Positions 11,242-24,239 of a DNA stretch of 64,000 bases are shown piece by piece. The position numbers and the translations under genes are program-made. The stretch spans positions 122,435,838 to 122,499,837 of the forward strand of contig CM057000.1 in assembly GCA_029891345.1 (NCBI GenBank). The letters are read 5' to 3'. The number at the start of each line of letters is the position of its first letter. Position 1 is the first letter of the stretch. The notes under the pieces were generated by a model. The model was not told the origin of the DNA. It saw nothing but the letters and a program-made list of their open reading frames with translations, and ran no database searches. This DNA is from Dryococelus australis. Taxonomy: Eukaryota > Arthropoda > Insecta > Phasmatodea > Phasmatidae.

Positions 11242-12408
11242 TAGGGTTGTGTGAGAATAAGATATGGACTTCAAGAAATTTTCGACAAAGACAAAAATTT
11301 TTTTGCGGGAATCGAGGCGAGAATGAGAAATTTTAAGTTAATTAACATATTTGTGACCAGCCTTTAGTACTTTTAAAAATCATGTAATTTCCTAGCATAT
11401 GATTAAATTTTAAACTTACATTTAAATGTCGGGTGAACATGAACCACGTCATAATGAATACCTACTTTTATTTTGAAATGTACATGTTCGTTATGTACAC
11501 ATTTTCCATTGTGAACTGAGCTTACAAAGAGCAGAGTAACCACGCGTGCCAAAATAGCAGTTTTAACAAATTCGCTGATGATTCAAACGCAAAATACACC
11601 TATTGTATTGGTCACTTGATCCACAATAAGTGGAAATGCGCTGTTCAAAAAAAAGTTGTAGATTGTTAGTTGTTTAATTTGGTTAGTTACAGTTATAAAC
11701 AAATTATTCAATTTTGTTTCTACTAAAGAGATTTTTCTCGTGGGATTCTTTTGAAACTGTTCTTGCGCAGTAGGCAGTAACATTTCATTCATCATGGTGC
11801 TCGTTTTTTCTTTTTTTATTGTAAACATACTGGTTTGCGTTTCCCAAAAGAAGAATCTGATACATGATGTACTTAAATGGATGTTCCCTTTATGTTACAA
11901 AATATTTGTCTGCGTTAATATCATGACGTGAAATTTACCTCTTATATCAGCACACGACTCGGCAAGTTGGCGATTTGTTTGTTGGTGAGCTATAGGCCTC
12001 CTGGTCAGTGCCTTTAATGCATCATTTATTGTTATGTCACTGTGCAATGAATTAATTTTAATAACTGTTCGGTTAATGACACAATATTCAATACAATATC
12101 TTGTGCTACATAAAGCAGGATAACCATCTTCTGGCTGTCATTTTAGAATTTTTGTTTTGTTTCAAGCTTGCATTGTGCTTAAACACATTGGTTAAAGACA
12201 TGCGTGGAGTGCCTTGAAGATGTCTTCATTGCACACTTGTGTATTCAACAAACAAATAACGGTAACTGCTTATTATCATAACTTAAAAAAAAATTTATTG
12301 GCATGAAAAGTTTCTCGTTTTTTCGAGAAAATTAATTTTCTTGCTTGCTGTTCGAGAATGTTGTATTTCTTGAAATTTTTCTTGAGTTTTGACATCTTGC
12401 ACGGCCCT
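11242..12408. mobile_element. Possible hAT-like non-autonomous element
   Basis: The left end TAGGGTTGTGTGAGAATAAG and the reversed right end AGGGCCGTGCAAGATG are imperfect inverted repeats in the hAT style (YAGGGNTGTGCNA). Both are followed inside by AAGAAATTT-rich sequence. The interior is AT-rich and non-coding. No 8-bp target duplication is visible, because the right side abuts the next repeat. Confidence 0.35.
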
Positions 12409-12409
12409 C

Positions 12410-13157
12410 AGGAGCTGCTAGAGGATGTTGAAGATGGCTTCAAGAGGTGGAAGGCCCTCTGTGGAGGTGGTCCTCCGGAGCTGCTGAAGATGTCGACAGC
12501 CACTTGTAGTTAACGGTCACAGGCGTGGGATGGGTCTAGTACTGGCTTACCCTTGCATATATTCTCCTGGCCCTTTCAACGGGGGAGGGAGAAGTGTAGC
12601 AGGCCTTTTCAGCAGAGAGGTGCTGCAAACTGCCCTGAGGCGAACTCTGGAACTCCTATTTATACTAAAAATTCCAGCTTGTTGGCTCTCAGAAGAGTGA
12701 TGGGGAAAGCTAGTCCCGCTTCAAGGGGGTTGGAAGTTCTGTTGTCACGCATGGGGTCCTGGATCCTTTTCTGTTCTGCATGGAGCGATGACATATCGTG
12801 AACCTCGCATGCTCGTGGAGACTGTGATTCTCCACTGGAATGCCTGCTACCCTCCAACGACACACTGTGGAACTGGTGTAACTGTTCTGGCGGGAGCGGT
12901 GATGTGGTAGATAGTAAGATCTTCAGAGAGGTGTATTGACATGATGGCTTCTGGGCGAGTTGCGGTGAACAGTAAAATCTGAGACCATGTGTCTAGTATA
13001 AGTTGGGCTTACCTAAGTACTCTGTAGACACGTGTCCCGCCTCCATTACTGTTTTAATTGAGGTGTGACTTGCCCTTAATGATGGATGTGTTCCAAGATG
13101 GGGCGAAGTCGTTTCATAGAGAGTACTTGCTAGATGCGCAGAATGCATCATGTGTCA
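12410..13157 (-). mobile_element. LTR-like repeat (copy D)
   Basis: On the minus strand it begins at 13157 with TGACACATGATGCATTC, matching the start of copy E at 22775 (TGACGCATGATGCGTCC). Both continue with a shared block containing GGGCG and ACACGTG. The motif CTTGTTGGCTCTC is at 12678-12690 and a canonical TATAAATAGG lies at 12657-12664 on the minus strand. The 3' part is lost at the junction with the preceding AT-rich element. Confidence 0.6.
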
Positions 13158-14119
13158 TTATGTAATGTTAATTTATGGGGTGCAGAAACTTGGTATATGG
13201 CACACATTTGTTCTTCATGTGGCAGAGACATTAAACACATTTTATTTATGTACAGTGGTACATACAAACAAAAGGTTGTACGTATATATAAAAACTTAAA
13301 AAAAAAAAATAATCTGTACACATGGTGCTGTATGGGACACTAATAACTATAACTTTACTACACACACACTGTTGATAGGTTTTAAATTAAAATGTAATTT
13401 CCTTAATTTCTTGCATGAATTAATTTTGTGACTGACGGCAGCATTACAAAAGCATTAACAGAAAGTTCCTACAAGATGTAATGAGCAATAGAGGGTGGGT
13501 TGTAGCTTTGTTTAGTGAGAGTGATGCATGTACTGTTGTTAACAGCCAGCTGTTTATGAGTACTAGCTAATGTCAGCTGAGCTTTGACGTGCTAATACTG
13601 CACTTGGGCTGTGTAACCCGCTGTGTAACCATCTATTCATGGGTCATGGTAGAGGATTGTCTGTGTTTGTAATTTGTTATTTTATGTAAATAATATTTTT
13701 CTTGTGCATTCACTGTTTCCAATTTAATTGCTGATCGCTCCTGCCTGAACTATTGAGTTAACATAATGTTTGGAACACCTGTCCATTTTATCAATTCTAG
13801 GCACATGCTTTTCAAGTATAATTATTTTCATTACTTATTTTAAATGAATTTTTATTTTTCGTTACTCGTATCAGCATTTAGATGTGGCAGGAATAGTGTG
13901 TTAGACTACTAATTACATTGTAAAAAGGAGACGGAAAACATAAGTACTCATAGGCCGGTGCTCGTGGATAGACACGTGCACAAAACTCGGACTAACACAT
14001 TTCCCATGTGGATGCATTGTAATGTTTTGCTGATTGGACGAGGTGGTGAGTGGTGATACAGTGCAGTATGTTGAGCGGTGGTTGGCAAACAGTGAACCTA
14101 GCAGCCAACAGAGGATCTA
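13158..14119. other. Non-coding, nothing recognised
   Basis: AT-rich with a short (A)n run near 13295. No exon, element end or RNA gene is supported. Confidence 0.4.
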
Positions 14120-14440
14120 GAGAATGAATTGCCGTAGAGTGGACATGAAACAAGCCATAGCTGAGGTAAACACAAATTTACAGGAGAAACCAGTTGCAGG
14201 ACATCCAGCATCTCAGAACCAAAACTTTTGACTCGTGTTACAAAACCAAAGTGGTGAGGGCCTTACCACTTTCTAATAACAGCGCTGAACTGTGGCGCTG
14301 GGAACTGTCCTACCATTACATCACCAAATCCAGACAGCCACTTGTTTAAACATAAAAGATAACCCTACTGCCACATTTCAAATTTCCTGCCTCACCATAA
14401 TTTGCCACCTGGCTGCTAAGTTGATAACCTAAACAAAACG
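14120..14440 (+). pseudogene. GIY-YIG retroelement 3' end (Penelope-like)
   Basis: A decayed frame reads RMNCRRVDMKQAIAEV and EKPVAGHPASQNQNF. It shifts by one base and continues FDSCYKTKVVRALPLSNNS and ELWRWELSYHYITKSRQPLV to TAA at 14347-14349. This matches the corresponding part of the minus-strand copy at 24656-24975 (RMNGHRTDTKEAIADH, DPFYSTRVVRALP, KFITKSRQPQGLNIR), which carries the upstream GIY-YIG-like start. The 3' flank ATTTCCTGCC-CACC-TA-TTTGCCACCTGGC-GCTAAGTT is also shared by both copies. The truncated 5' end is typical of retroelements. The Penelope-like assignment rests on the endonuclease type; no RT is present here. Confidence 0.65.
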
Positions 14441-16709
14441 TGTTTATCATGACGTTGGGAGGGTTGACTATATTTGAAGGCATAAATATACGTCTAAGTA
14501 AATAAGGTATCGTAAACATCAATCAGTATTTTTTACTGGAATTGATGTGTGCATGTGTATAGTGCTCATTACAATATGTATTACTTTTGTTTATTTAATG
14601 AGTAGGAAATAAACCTGGGAGCCAGCGAATATAAAGAGCAGAAGTCACATGGTAGTGTTTATTTCTATACATCTGCAGAAATATATGCAACCAACAGGAT
14701 GAAAGTTGAAACTTGACAGGACTTTCAAAAGTGCTCACGTTACCGTGATTAGTCCATAGTGGATTTCTTTTTCATTTTTGGGTTTTAATGACAGTAAAGT
14801 GTATTAATTGTACATATTTTATATGGTTTTGTTTGCATTCAGAGTATCACAGACCTGTGCTTACTGTAATATTTGTCTCAGTCATCAGGTGTGACATCTT
14901 AAGCTTAGATGGATATTTTTGTGATGATTTAAATGTCCTCACGGAAAAAAAATTGTTCAGCAGTTAAATTTTCAGTTTGCTGCGCTATCCCAATTGGTAG
15001 AAATTATTTTTTGGCACCAAAATAGCTTGAGTACAGTGGACTTTCAAAGTACTGAAAATGCATGTACCAATAAACCATATCCACAGTTAATTTTCAGTGG
15101 TCCCGGCAAAATTCCTCTATCAGGGCTACCACCAGCCCTGAAGCTGAAATCCTGGTTCTTCTATATAGAAATCCTGTAAAATCCAGAATCATTGTGTCAA
15201 ATCCTGTTAAATCCTTGGAATTAAAAGAATTGGTAAATTACAGGAAAAAAGTGGACATGAAGGGCGTTTACATATTTAATGTAATTGTTTTTGTTTGGAA
15301 TGTACAAACTATGGTAATTCTTTTCTCCACTCACACTTATTCTTTTGTTTATACAATGACCACATCTGTGATAAGTTTCATTTCCTCTCCATCGTGATAT
15401 CAATGTCAAATGCAAAACACCATCACCAAATTTAGATAGTGTGTGCAAAAATGGCAATGCACTGCAAAGTTTCTTTTCAATAACGGCCTTGACCTTTGCA
15501 TGTGATCATACAGCCAGCAACAGAAATATGTAGATTACTGTTTACCCACACCAGTGAATAATTAAGCAAAATATTTTGGGCGTACGCTATTGAAAAAATG
15601 ACAGATGTTTAGCGGTGAACATGCACTCAAATAAGCCTACCATAACTTTTATTCCACTCATATTTATATGTATTGCTACTTACTGTGTACTAGGTTTATT
15701 GAAATTTATTGGGGCTGGACTTGGTTATTTTGTTGGGATTGGTGGTAAATCACGTTACACGACTGTGTTTCAAACACCCAAGGCAAAGGTAAAACGTTGT
15801 GATAAATAAACATACATGGATATAAATAAATAACTTGGTCATAAAAACAGTTCACATTTACAACGTACAAATAGTTCACATCAAATATTTGAAATCACGC
15901 ACACACAGATCCAGCATAACTATCACCAAACAGTTATGCCATGCTATTTTACATGCAGCGGTTAACGAAACACACCGTAACAGTATATTTATTAATTTTG
16001 CTTAATTATTGACATTTGTTGCAAGAATCTTTCAAACATGTCAGTGAACTGATACAAATTGCTGCGGGTGCTAGTGTCATATGTATGCAGCAGCGATTTT
16101 TAATAAAGTGCTCAAAACTTAGTAGAAAGATTTAACAATGACTTAGACGATCAATTGGGATGTGAACTGATTCAGTTCAAGGCTTTTTACCACAAGTTTC
16201 AAGAAGAAGATGGGGGGGGGGGGGGGGGAAATCACTCAGGGGAGGTGAATGTATAAACTCCTCCCAGAAAAAAGTCAAAGAGTGTTTTCCTAAAATCGAG
16301 GTCACTCTATGATTGTACTTGTTACTTATGGTCACAAACAGCAGTGGAGAAAGGTCATTTTCGTAATTGAAGTTGATCAAAAACAAGCTTCGAATCTCCA
16401 TATTGGAATACATGCTCAACATTTTGGCTTTGCTCAGCATTGAAAGTGATATTTTGAAACAACTAAGTAATGAAGATATTATAAGTAGCTTCATTAGTAT
16501 GAAGTGTAGGCGCAAACCAATTAGCCACTAAGCCATTTTCAAGTTAAGTTATATGTAGTTACTACAATTTAGTAGTAGTAAATTGTACACACAGTTGATT
16601 AAAAATGCATTTCTATGCATTTATTTAAAATTTGGATTTTAAGTGTGATTATTGAGAAAGTAGTATATTTGAATTAAATATAATTAAATTTTGTTTGTTT
16701 GTTACATTC

Positions 16710-16768
<59 letters not shown>

Positions 16769-17712
16769 TGCATTTGCCTAACATGTTTACTTAAAATTAC
16801 AATATGTTATTTTTATATTTGAAATGAAATATTGATTTTTGCATATTTGGCAACTAGACATGAATCTCAACTTTGTGTTTCTTTTTCTAATACAGTGTAA
16901 TTGTTAATAGCAATTTTAACAAATAGTGTTGAATACCTTAATGATTTTTAGTTCTTTTCATTTTTATATTTTTATCTCATCTATTGATATTAATTTCTAA
17001 ATACTGTAGTAAAATTTTCTATAAATTAATAAAAAACTTCAAATGTTTCTTTTTGGATTTTTAGTATTAAAAAAATTGCTCTAAAATGTGATTTTTGCAG
17101 GTTAAATTTCAGAATATTTCCAGGGGAAAGACCCTGGACAGCCACACCTCCCTTTTACTAGGTGTATTCTATACCCTCCCAGTAGGGCTCACACCACAGG
17201 ATAAGCCTAGGGGTCTACAGACCCTAAATAGAGCCCTGCACTATACTTTACTCCTTCACAGTTGCTGTGTCTGGTATGTTCCCACCCGAGATTTGCATTG
17301 CCCAGCTGAATGTGGTAGTGTTTATAGGTGAATGTCACAAAGGAGAGTACAATGAAGCCTCTTCTCTAAAAACCCCAAGATATCTTAATTTTGCTATTTT
17401 TATTATGATGATTCTATTAACAAGTGCTTGGAATAATTATATAAATTCTCAAAAAAATAAAAATTTAGATTTTGTTATACAGCTTATTGGAAAGTAAAAC
17501 ATACGTATCATCATTACTTATTTGTACCAGTAGACTCTACAATAGATGTAATAATAATTAATAATATTTTCTAAATTCCATATCTTCCTCCAAGAGGAAA
17601 GAAGTCAACTTTCTATCAAAGACATTTCTATTAACGCAGTTTAACTGTAGTAGATATAGTGTAGTGCAGTGAAGTACACGGTAGCAGGAGAAAATTTGTT
17701 GTGTTGTTGCAG
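14441..17712. other. Non-coding intron-like region with transposon ends and (AT)n
   Basis: It contains a MITE right-end fragment at about 14712-14745 (CTTTCAAAAGTGCTCACGTTACCGTGA, split by mutations), a Tigger-type end TACAGTGGACTTTC at 15032, a G17 run at 16212-16228 and an (AT)n tract. If exons a and b belong to one gene, this is part of its intron. Nothing else is recognised. Confidence 0.45.
16714..16766. repeat. (AT)n microsatellite, 53 bp
   Basis: Uninterrupted alternating TA. Confidence 0.95.
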
Positions 17713-17880
17713 CCGACAGTGGATGTCTCACCTTCACAGTTGCCCTTGGGGGAGATGCCACCCAGCCTGCTCCAAGGCTCTCCTGTGTCACTGTTAGTGC
17801 AGCCTGTGCCCGGTGACGAGACTCCGCCCGCTGGCATCGTCATACCTGCTCACTACTTCAGCCAGGACCCCCCGGGTGCT
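17713..17880 (+). CDS. Internal coding exon, unrecognised Pro-rich gene (exon b)
   Basis: A 168-nt segment is bounded by GTGTTGTTGCAG and GTAAGT, a near-perfect donor. It encodes exactly 56 codons with no stop and phase 0 at both ends. The product contains PTVDVSPSQLPLGEMPPSLL, QGSPVSLLVQPVPGDETPPA and GIVIPAHYFSQDPPGA. The exon is GC-richer than its AT-rich surroundings, typical of real coding sequence here. No domain is recognised; the peptide is Pro/Leu/Ser-rich and probably disordered. A 14-bp perfect stem-loop sits 17 nt inside the following intron (17898-17930). Being a multiple of three, the exon could be skipped without a frameshift. Confidence 0.7.
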
Positions 17881-17897
17881 GTAAGTAATCATATCCA

Positions 17898-17930
17898 TTT
17901 TGAGAGGGCCATTTAGTGGCCCTCTCAAAA
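17898..17930 (+). promoter_or_regulatory. 14-bp perfect stem-loop next to the 5' splice site
   Basis: TTTTGAGAGGGCCA and TGGCCCTCTCAAAA pair perfectly around TTTAG, starting 17 nt after the GTAAGT donor of exon b. In the pre-mRNA it could affect recognition of the donor. Function is inferred from position only. Confidence 0.5.
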
Positions 17931-20239
17931 GCATATCTGACTATCGTAAGGATGGTTAGCTTGCTGATGGAGGGAGAGGGGGTGAAGGCAAGTTGACAGG
18001 AGGGTGTTAGGTGGGCAGAAAGTGCATTATCGGGGGTTGATTGGAATCTGTAAGAGAGGAGAGATGGTACAAGGAATGGAGAAGCACCCAGGCAGGTATA
18101 CTGGTGTTGCTCCTTTGACTTAATCCCAGTGCCAAATCCCTGTAGTTGGCGAAGCAGTATGTCTCTTGTCTTCTGGCTTTTTTCTTTGAGCTCCCATGTA
18201 CTGTCTACAGCTATTAGATCTTTGCTACACAGTACATCAAGCCTTAGCAGTGGCTATTTTGGCTGTTTTCTGCCTCCCAGCTCAGTATTTTGGCATGGGT
18301 AGGGTTAATGAAGGGAACATCAGTCCCAGGTATGGTCTGACTGGGGAGAAAGAGCAGGGCCGAGGTGGTGGATGAATGGATGGGCAGGCCTCCTTAAAAT
18401 TCAGGGCCTTTCTCCAATGCAAATGCTTATTGGAGTTCAGCTTCATTCTCCCATTTTTACCTTCAAGGAGGTCCAAAAGAAGCACTGCTACCGCTGGTAA
18501 CCAGGCTTCCATTGAGAGAATTATGCCATGCCCCATGCTCCGTCCAAGTGGTTCCCATAGAAGTGGCACTATCATTTGTAGCCAGGCATCTAGCTGAAGG
18601 AGAGAATTTTCCCGCTTCCCATCAAATCTTCATGTTTTTGCCTTCCATTACTGCACTACCTAGGTGAAATGGATAGTGTATCTGGGTGTGAAACTAGAAT
18701 CAAACCATAAACTACTGCAGACGTGCCCTTAATTTATACGTGTTGACTACCTGACACTCACTATGGTCTTGGCTGGTGCCTAGTTATGGGTGGCTGGATT
18801 CCATTTGGCCCAAAAGTTTGGTGGTTTCTCTACTGGCGTTTGCTCTATCCAGGTATTGCCTTTCCCAGGTGCTTTTGTAGGCAGGGCAAATAGCGGAGTA
18901 GTAGGCTTTTGTGGCTTGGCCACAAGCAACCTTCTCTCTCACTGGGGGTTTTCAAGCAAAGAAAGTTCTGTTGTCTGACTTACTGACCCTTTGACTAGTG
19001 GTATCAGTATTCGTGTATACAACCCAAGTCTTGTTGGTTGGGTAATATGAACCCTGATGTCCACCTAAAAGGTCTTGCAAAGCTAACTACTGAATTCTTG
19101 ACTGTAGTAGTGAAGAGATGTCATGTAGGCTGTGCTGGTTTGGCCTTTTCCCACATTCATGCCTGATAATGGGCTCTGTCCCTCTCCTTGTCTCTGATCA
19201 GTGGGTAGGTTTTGTGAGAGTGCTGAAGGGACTGGTTTGCTTTCATTGCCTTGACCCATTCTCCACCTCAACAGGAATAAGGCATAATGTAGTTGATGCA
19301 GTAGGTTAGGGGTGAAGTGGTAAGTAGGGGTTTTCAAGGTGCAGAGGCAGGGGGGTAGAGGAGGACCCCTATGCTCTTATATGCAGTTTCCCTACACTCC
19401 CTCTTGTGCAAGATCAAGGTCAGTAGGATTCTTTCACCCTTGCCCCAATTCTCTGTCCCCAGTAGATCAAGATGTGGTGGTATGAACAAAGATTAGTGAG
19501 AGTTAGATATCCTCACTGGGGACTTTGTCTGTGCCAATGATCTTGGGCCACAAGCTCTCGTCCTCCAGTTCACTGGCCCTGATAGATTGACATGCGGTGG
19601 TACAAACAGAGTTTGGTTAGTATAGAGGCATCATTCCTGGTTCCCCTTCTGTGTCACTAATGTGGGCAACCTTGTATCATGCTCATTAGTACTGTCCGAG
19701 TGACCATGGGTCAAGTGAGGACAGTCTAAATGGTCTCTGTACTGAGCACCAGATGCTAATATTATCTTCACTCCTGCCCCTCACTGTCTGATGGCCCTAG
19801 CTTATAGGTAGGACATAGGCATTTTTGCAAATTGCAAAATAATGTGAAATATGGATCAACTGTGTTTATTTGCAAAATTCTATGATAATTCCCATATTTG
19901 TGAAACATTGGTAAAATTGCTTATTTAAGTGTATATAAAACCAAAATGCGAGCTTCTTTTACTATGAAAACTCGTACTAGCTTTAAGTTGTACAGTTTCC
20001 TCTATACAGCATTATCTCTCGTTTACTTCACTTACGTGCAGATAACAAAACTATTTGCGTGTTCATCACTTTATTGATTATACAAACATGCACAAAATAT
20101 TATGTCATGATAACGATACATAAATTAATTGATACCAAGGTCAAAAAATTATTGTTGCAGGCCAGTTCAGTATATTGACCTGAATTGCTAAGATGCTTGT
20201 TCATGAGCAGAATTATGCATGTTTTATTTATAGTTACAT
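17931..20239. other. Non-coding; diverged ~130-bp duplication at 19450-19680
   Basis: The region is pyrimidine- and GT-rich with no convincing exon. Two diverged copies of a block (AGATCAAGATGTGGTGGTAT at about 19465; AGATTGACATGCGGTGGTAC at about 19583) lie about 120 bp apart, each followed by a CTGTG-CA-TGAT/AATG-TGGG-CA pattern. Short chance frames only. Confidence 0.4.
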
Positions 20240-22775
20240 CTCTGACCAAAAATGGGTGCCACCTGGGGTGATACCATAATGGAAGGAGCTGAAAATAACC
20301 TTGCGGTAGTCACGTGTTCGAGTCTATCGGGATGCAACCGGGGTACGAACCTCGAAATCCTAACGGGGGAAGTCACCTAGTGTGGTAAAATATAAGGACA
20401 ATTCAAACTCACCGACTTCCTGACTGTGATGAACCCGGACTAGCCATACGTCGTGGGTTTCCCCCACGTCGTGAAAGGGGGAAGAGGTTTTTCTCCTCGT
20501 AAGGGCCCTGGAAGTTTGGGAGTTTGGGGAATTCTACCCTGAGGATGAGCCTTATATTCACTGACCGGTGATCATGAGCATGTGCCTTACGGCTCGTGGA
20601 AATGGTGAACGTCAATGAAAGATGTGAGGCCAGCGTCACTATAAAATCTCCTACATTTATTTTACTGTCGTGGGGGAAGTACGCAGGTGTGTAAAGTAGG
20701 ATGAGTCGCTTTCCGTGCAGGCACAAAATCAGGAACAGTAGGTTTAACTGCTCTTCGACTCTTTACCTATGGTCCTTTGGGAGGAGATGCCCTCCTTTTC
20801 TCTGACGGGCGGCTCTGCTGCATAGCCGGTGGTGCAACAGTGGTTGTTTATGGTTGCGGTTGATTCGTACTGGGGTTGGCTGTAATGCTGGAGGAATGTG
20901 TGGGGGTATGGTGGTGTGTGGTTCAGATAGGTATTCGGGCGCAATTCCTACTACTACATGTAGATCAAAATAGACAGCCACCAAATGTTCGAAGGTAATA
21001 CGTGGTGATGTAAGTGTGGGAGGTTCAAATAAAGGTCGGTCCTCTGCGGTGCTAGGTTGTGGTGTATTTACTATCTGTTGTTCTATTTTATTTAATGCCT
21101 TGAGTAGACAATACTTCTTTCCGCAACGGTGAGTGTGCTGCATTTAGCCGTTTAATTAAATACAATACACACACACACAGAGGATAAAGCCATTTAAAGG
21201 TCAGTTTCAAATGTGTACTGCTAAGGTCCGACTAGTCCAGTACTATCATCGGTATAGTTAAATTACAGTCTGGCTATCTCCAGCCAGAAAGAATTATAGA
21301 GTCTGGGTCTCGCAGACAATCGGGTTCCTTAGGTATGTATGCGTATCTTTAGTGCAACTACTGTGTTTATTGTCTCCTGCTGTTTGGCATAACATGCGTA
21401 CCGGCATTATTCTGAGTGAGTAAGCTTGCTGAACCAAATGAATACTCAACCTTATAGGCCTACTAGAAGGGCTTACTTGATAAATAATAGAAGTAAATTC
21501 TGTAAAGTGAGTTTTAATATTCACTTATGAATTACTTATAAAACACAACACTGAGAATACAGTATCATTGAATAATTCGAAAATAATCAATGCAATTATA
21601 ATGAACTATATGGGTTCCACACTTAAATTAATTTAAAATAAAATATTTCAATTTGGAAGCTTCCTCTCGATAAGCCAAGTGGATGCAACCGGGGGAAAAA
21701 TACTTAAAAATTACGATTGTATCAAGTGAACCGGTGGTTAATAACAATACTAAAATAAACGTTATTAGCCCAGTTTAAATCCTAACTTTAATTAGGGAAT
21801 ACCTGAAGGGTTCTAATGTGTTTCATTAAGGGATTACCTCACACTAGCTGTGAAGTAGTGGCCGGACTAGGGCCATAAGGGGAGGTCCAGATAGGATGTC
21901 ATCGCAACCTCATGATACCTGGTAGCAGGTAAGTGTAGGGGGGTTTGGAGGTTGGGTAGGAGAACGGTGCTGGAGTCTCAGTGGACGTCGGCATCGCTGG
22001 AGCTGCTGGGGAACCAACGAAGATGAAGGCCTCTGCGGGCATCTAACTTCTGCATGATACAGTAGGTGACCAAAGAAGTTGAGGGCCTTCGGGGTGCTGG
22101 TGTCCTCCGGAACTGGACAGCGTTGTCGACTGTCACACTATGGTAGCTGGTATGGGTGAGGGCCTCTGCCCTGTGCGGAACCAATTCCGCTTACTCAGTC
22201 AGGAAGGTGTCGCCACAAAACTCATCCTAAGGCCTGCTCTGCTCTCATATTTATATTAATTTTTGCAGATCGTAGGCTTTCAGAGGGTTGCAGGAGGTTG
22301 GCCCCACCTCCCAGTGGTGGAGCTTGTGACATAATTTCAGGGCTGCCTGGATCCTTATCTCTGAGGGCAGTCGCCCGAGATGATAAAATCTAATGCACCA
22401 TCTTGCCCTTCGGGGAGGCCATGAATTCTCCCTGATTGGCCGCTTCCCTGGTGGCGGGCAGTTTGATCCGTGTAGGCTTCTCATGTGGAAGTGGCAGATT
22501 GGAAACTCATAGTTTCGGCGGGGTTTCTCTGGCTGCTTCATTTGGGTGATTACTTATCGGCGTATAGTTTCATTTAAGAGTGCATTATAGCAAGGAACAC
22601 TTGAGAAAAGAAGGGTTGTTGAGACACTGTCAATGTTAATTGGGGTCACGTGTCCTGCCTTCCTTACTGCAGGGCTCTTGAGGTTAGGCCTGCCCCGGCG
22701 TACATTGCCTTTCAGATGGGGCGCAATCAGCCTGTAATTGGTGCACTGCTCAGGTGCAGGACGCATCATGCGTCA
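20240..22775 (-). mobile_element. Long-LTR element, copy E: LTR plus internal region
   Basis: The minus-strand LTR-like part starts at 22775 with TGACGCATGATGCGTCC (compare copy D) and has TATAAATA at 22248-22255 and a CTTTCAG-like version of the shared motif near 22268. It ends somewhere near 21650. The internal part holds the gag-like frame at 20763-21143. The 3' end is not defined, and 20240 is an estimate taken from a change in base composition. Confidence 0.5.
20763..21143 (-). pseudogene. Gag-like frame of long-LTR element (copy E)
   Basis: A 126-residue minus-strand frame contains YCLLKALNKIEQQIV, then STAEDRPLFEPPTLTSP, then FEHLVAVYFDLHVVVGIAPE, then a Pro-rich part (PHTTIPPHIPPALQPTPVR). 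The block order and the AED-PLF-PPT core match the plus-strand frame at 34914-35165 (LAAEDTIPLFAPPTKLPF, LHPIHLAIVRYGDALLGL). That agreement between independent copies is the evidence that it was once coding. It lies downstream, on the minus strand, of LTR-like copy E. A capsid-like role is inferred from the position only; no pol gene is present. Sequence from 20240 to 20762 is probably the rest of its internal region. Confidence 0.5.
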
Positions 22776-24239
22776 ATATAACATATGAATATTTTTATAT
22801 TGAATGTAATAATTATGCACCAAACATTTGCCCTGCATTTGTAAACACTGCTGACTTTAGTCAACATCTGTGCTTTGCGGTGAGGTTCTTGACAAGTAGC
22901 AAATACAGCATTTGCATATTTTGAGAGATGGTGGTGATGTAGTCGGCTGCATATCTCGCAAAACTGGTTAGGGATCCCAAAAATAGATACTGTTTTAGAT
23001 TGTATTTGGGAATATGGAAGTGAAGTGGAGGGTTTGGTATGTTTTATAAACTGAACAAAGTGTAAATACTGCAATGTAAACATTGAATGGGCATGAAAAG
23101 ACACGTGCTTAAACACTGCCATGCCATATGCACAGATAACTGCATGGCAGCTAATTTGTGTACTTTTCATATTGCCAAGAAAACAAAAACAATTAGGTTT
23201 CTGCCTCTTCTCTTTTTCCACAGCTGTATGATTAGAAACCTTTCAGAAACATTATTACTATGAAAGGAGTGTTTTTTATAAATAATAAAATATTTGCTAG
23301 TATGTTGTAGTTAATGATCTGAACAGGATTTAATTAAAATATTGATATGTATAAATTAACAAAAGGTATGTGTGAACAATTTTAAATGTCTCAACAAAGT
23401 ATGCACAAAAATTAGAACACTGCCATTTTAAACACCAATAAAAATCAGCAATCCCAGTAACGGTTGTAGCCTCGCTCAGGGTACCTCTAACATGCGACCA
23501 TCAGTGCCTTCAGTGCCTTCAACCGAATCAGAACAATAGCTGACATTACTGAAATTACTGACCAGGGAAATCCGTGAGTAACAGCTGGCGGCCTAATAAT
23601 AAAGCATGCATTGTTTGCTATAAAATTTATTTGACAAAACGAAAACAGAAAATATTTTTGGACCAAAAATGACTTTTAAATTACAAAATCACCTTATTCC
23701 TTGTGTGGAATGAGCCAAATATGTATACTCAATTTTGAAAATAAACATTTTTTTCTGTAACCTGAAACTAATTTGCAAAGTGTGAATACTTTAAGATACA
23801 TAAAAAAAACAGTTTCTAATGTCCATTATTAAATTACAACAATTTTTGGTCACAAGGTTATGGCAACTCATGAAAATATCTACCATTTTCTCTTGCTACT
23901 TGAAAAACAAAGCCATTTGTGAAGTATCTGTCTCCTGTGTTAAGTTTGCAGCCATTTTTATAGTCAATGCAAACTGAATAGTAGACTGCTCTGCATCTTG
24001 ACCATAATATGCTTGTTGGTTCCCTCTCTGGCCTGTTATGGTTTTGTAGGTTAGTGACCGCGTGGACAAACTGTGGTAAAATAACTGGTAAACAAAATGG
24101 TTAACTGGCGATAAACTAGATGTGTGGAATAACATACCAAACAGTCTGACATAGCCCTGTTTATTGCCCCAAGGACTAAAAGTCTGACATGCATATGAAC
24201 AAGTGTGTATTGGTGCACAAATATCCATCAACCCAGCTT
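22776..24239. other. Non-coding, nothing recognised
   Basis: Two open frames on the minus strand (22766-23221 and 23896-24231) have no recognisable motif and random-looking composition. CAGTGCCTT is repeated at about 23502-23519. Confidence 0.35.

Noticed and set aside
11242-12408. Firm hAT call
   Set aside because: The inverted ends match poorly (about 8 of 13) and no 8-bp target duplication is visible; kept only as a possibility.
16177-16515. 112-codon minus-strand frame
   Set aside because: Contains the G17 run translated as Pro and no motif; chance.
20270-20360. tRNA-like GTTCGAGTCTATCG motif
   Set aside because: Resembles a B box, but no A box at the right distance and no stems; part of a retroelement internal region.
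22766-23221. 151-codon minus-strand frame
   Set aside because: Starts at the edge of LTR copy E, has no recognisable domain and low-information composition.
23896-24231. 111-codon minus-strand frame
   Set aside because: No motif or splice context; probably chance.
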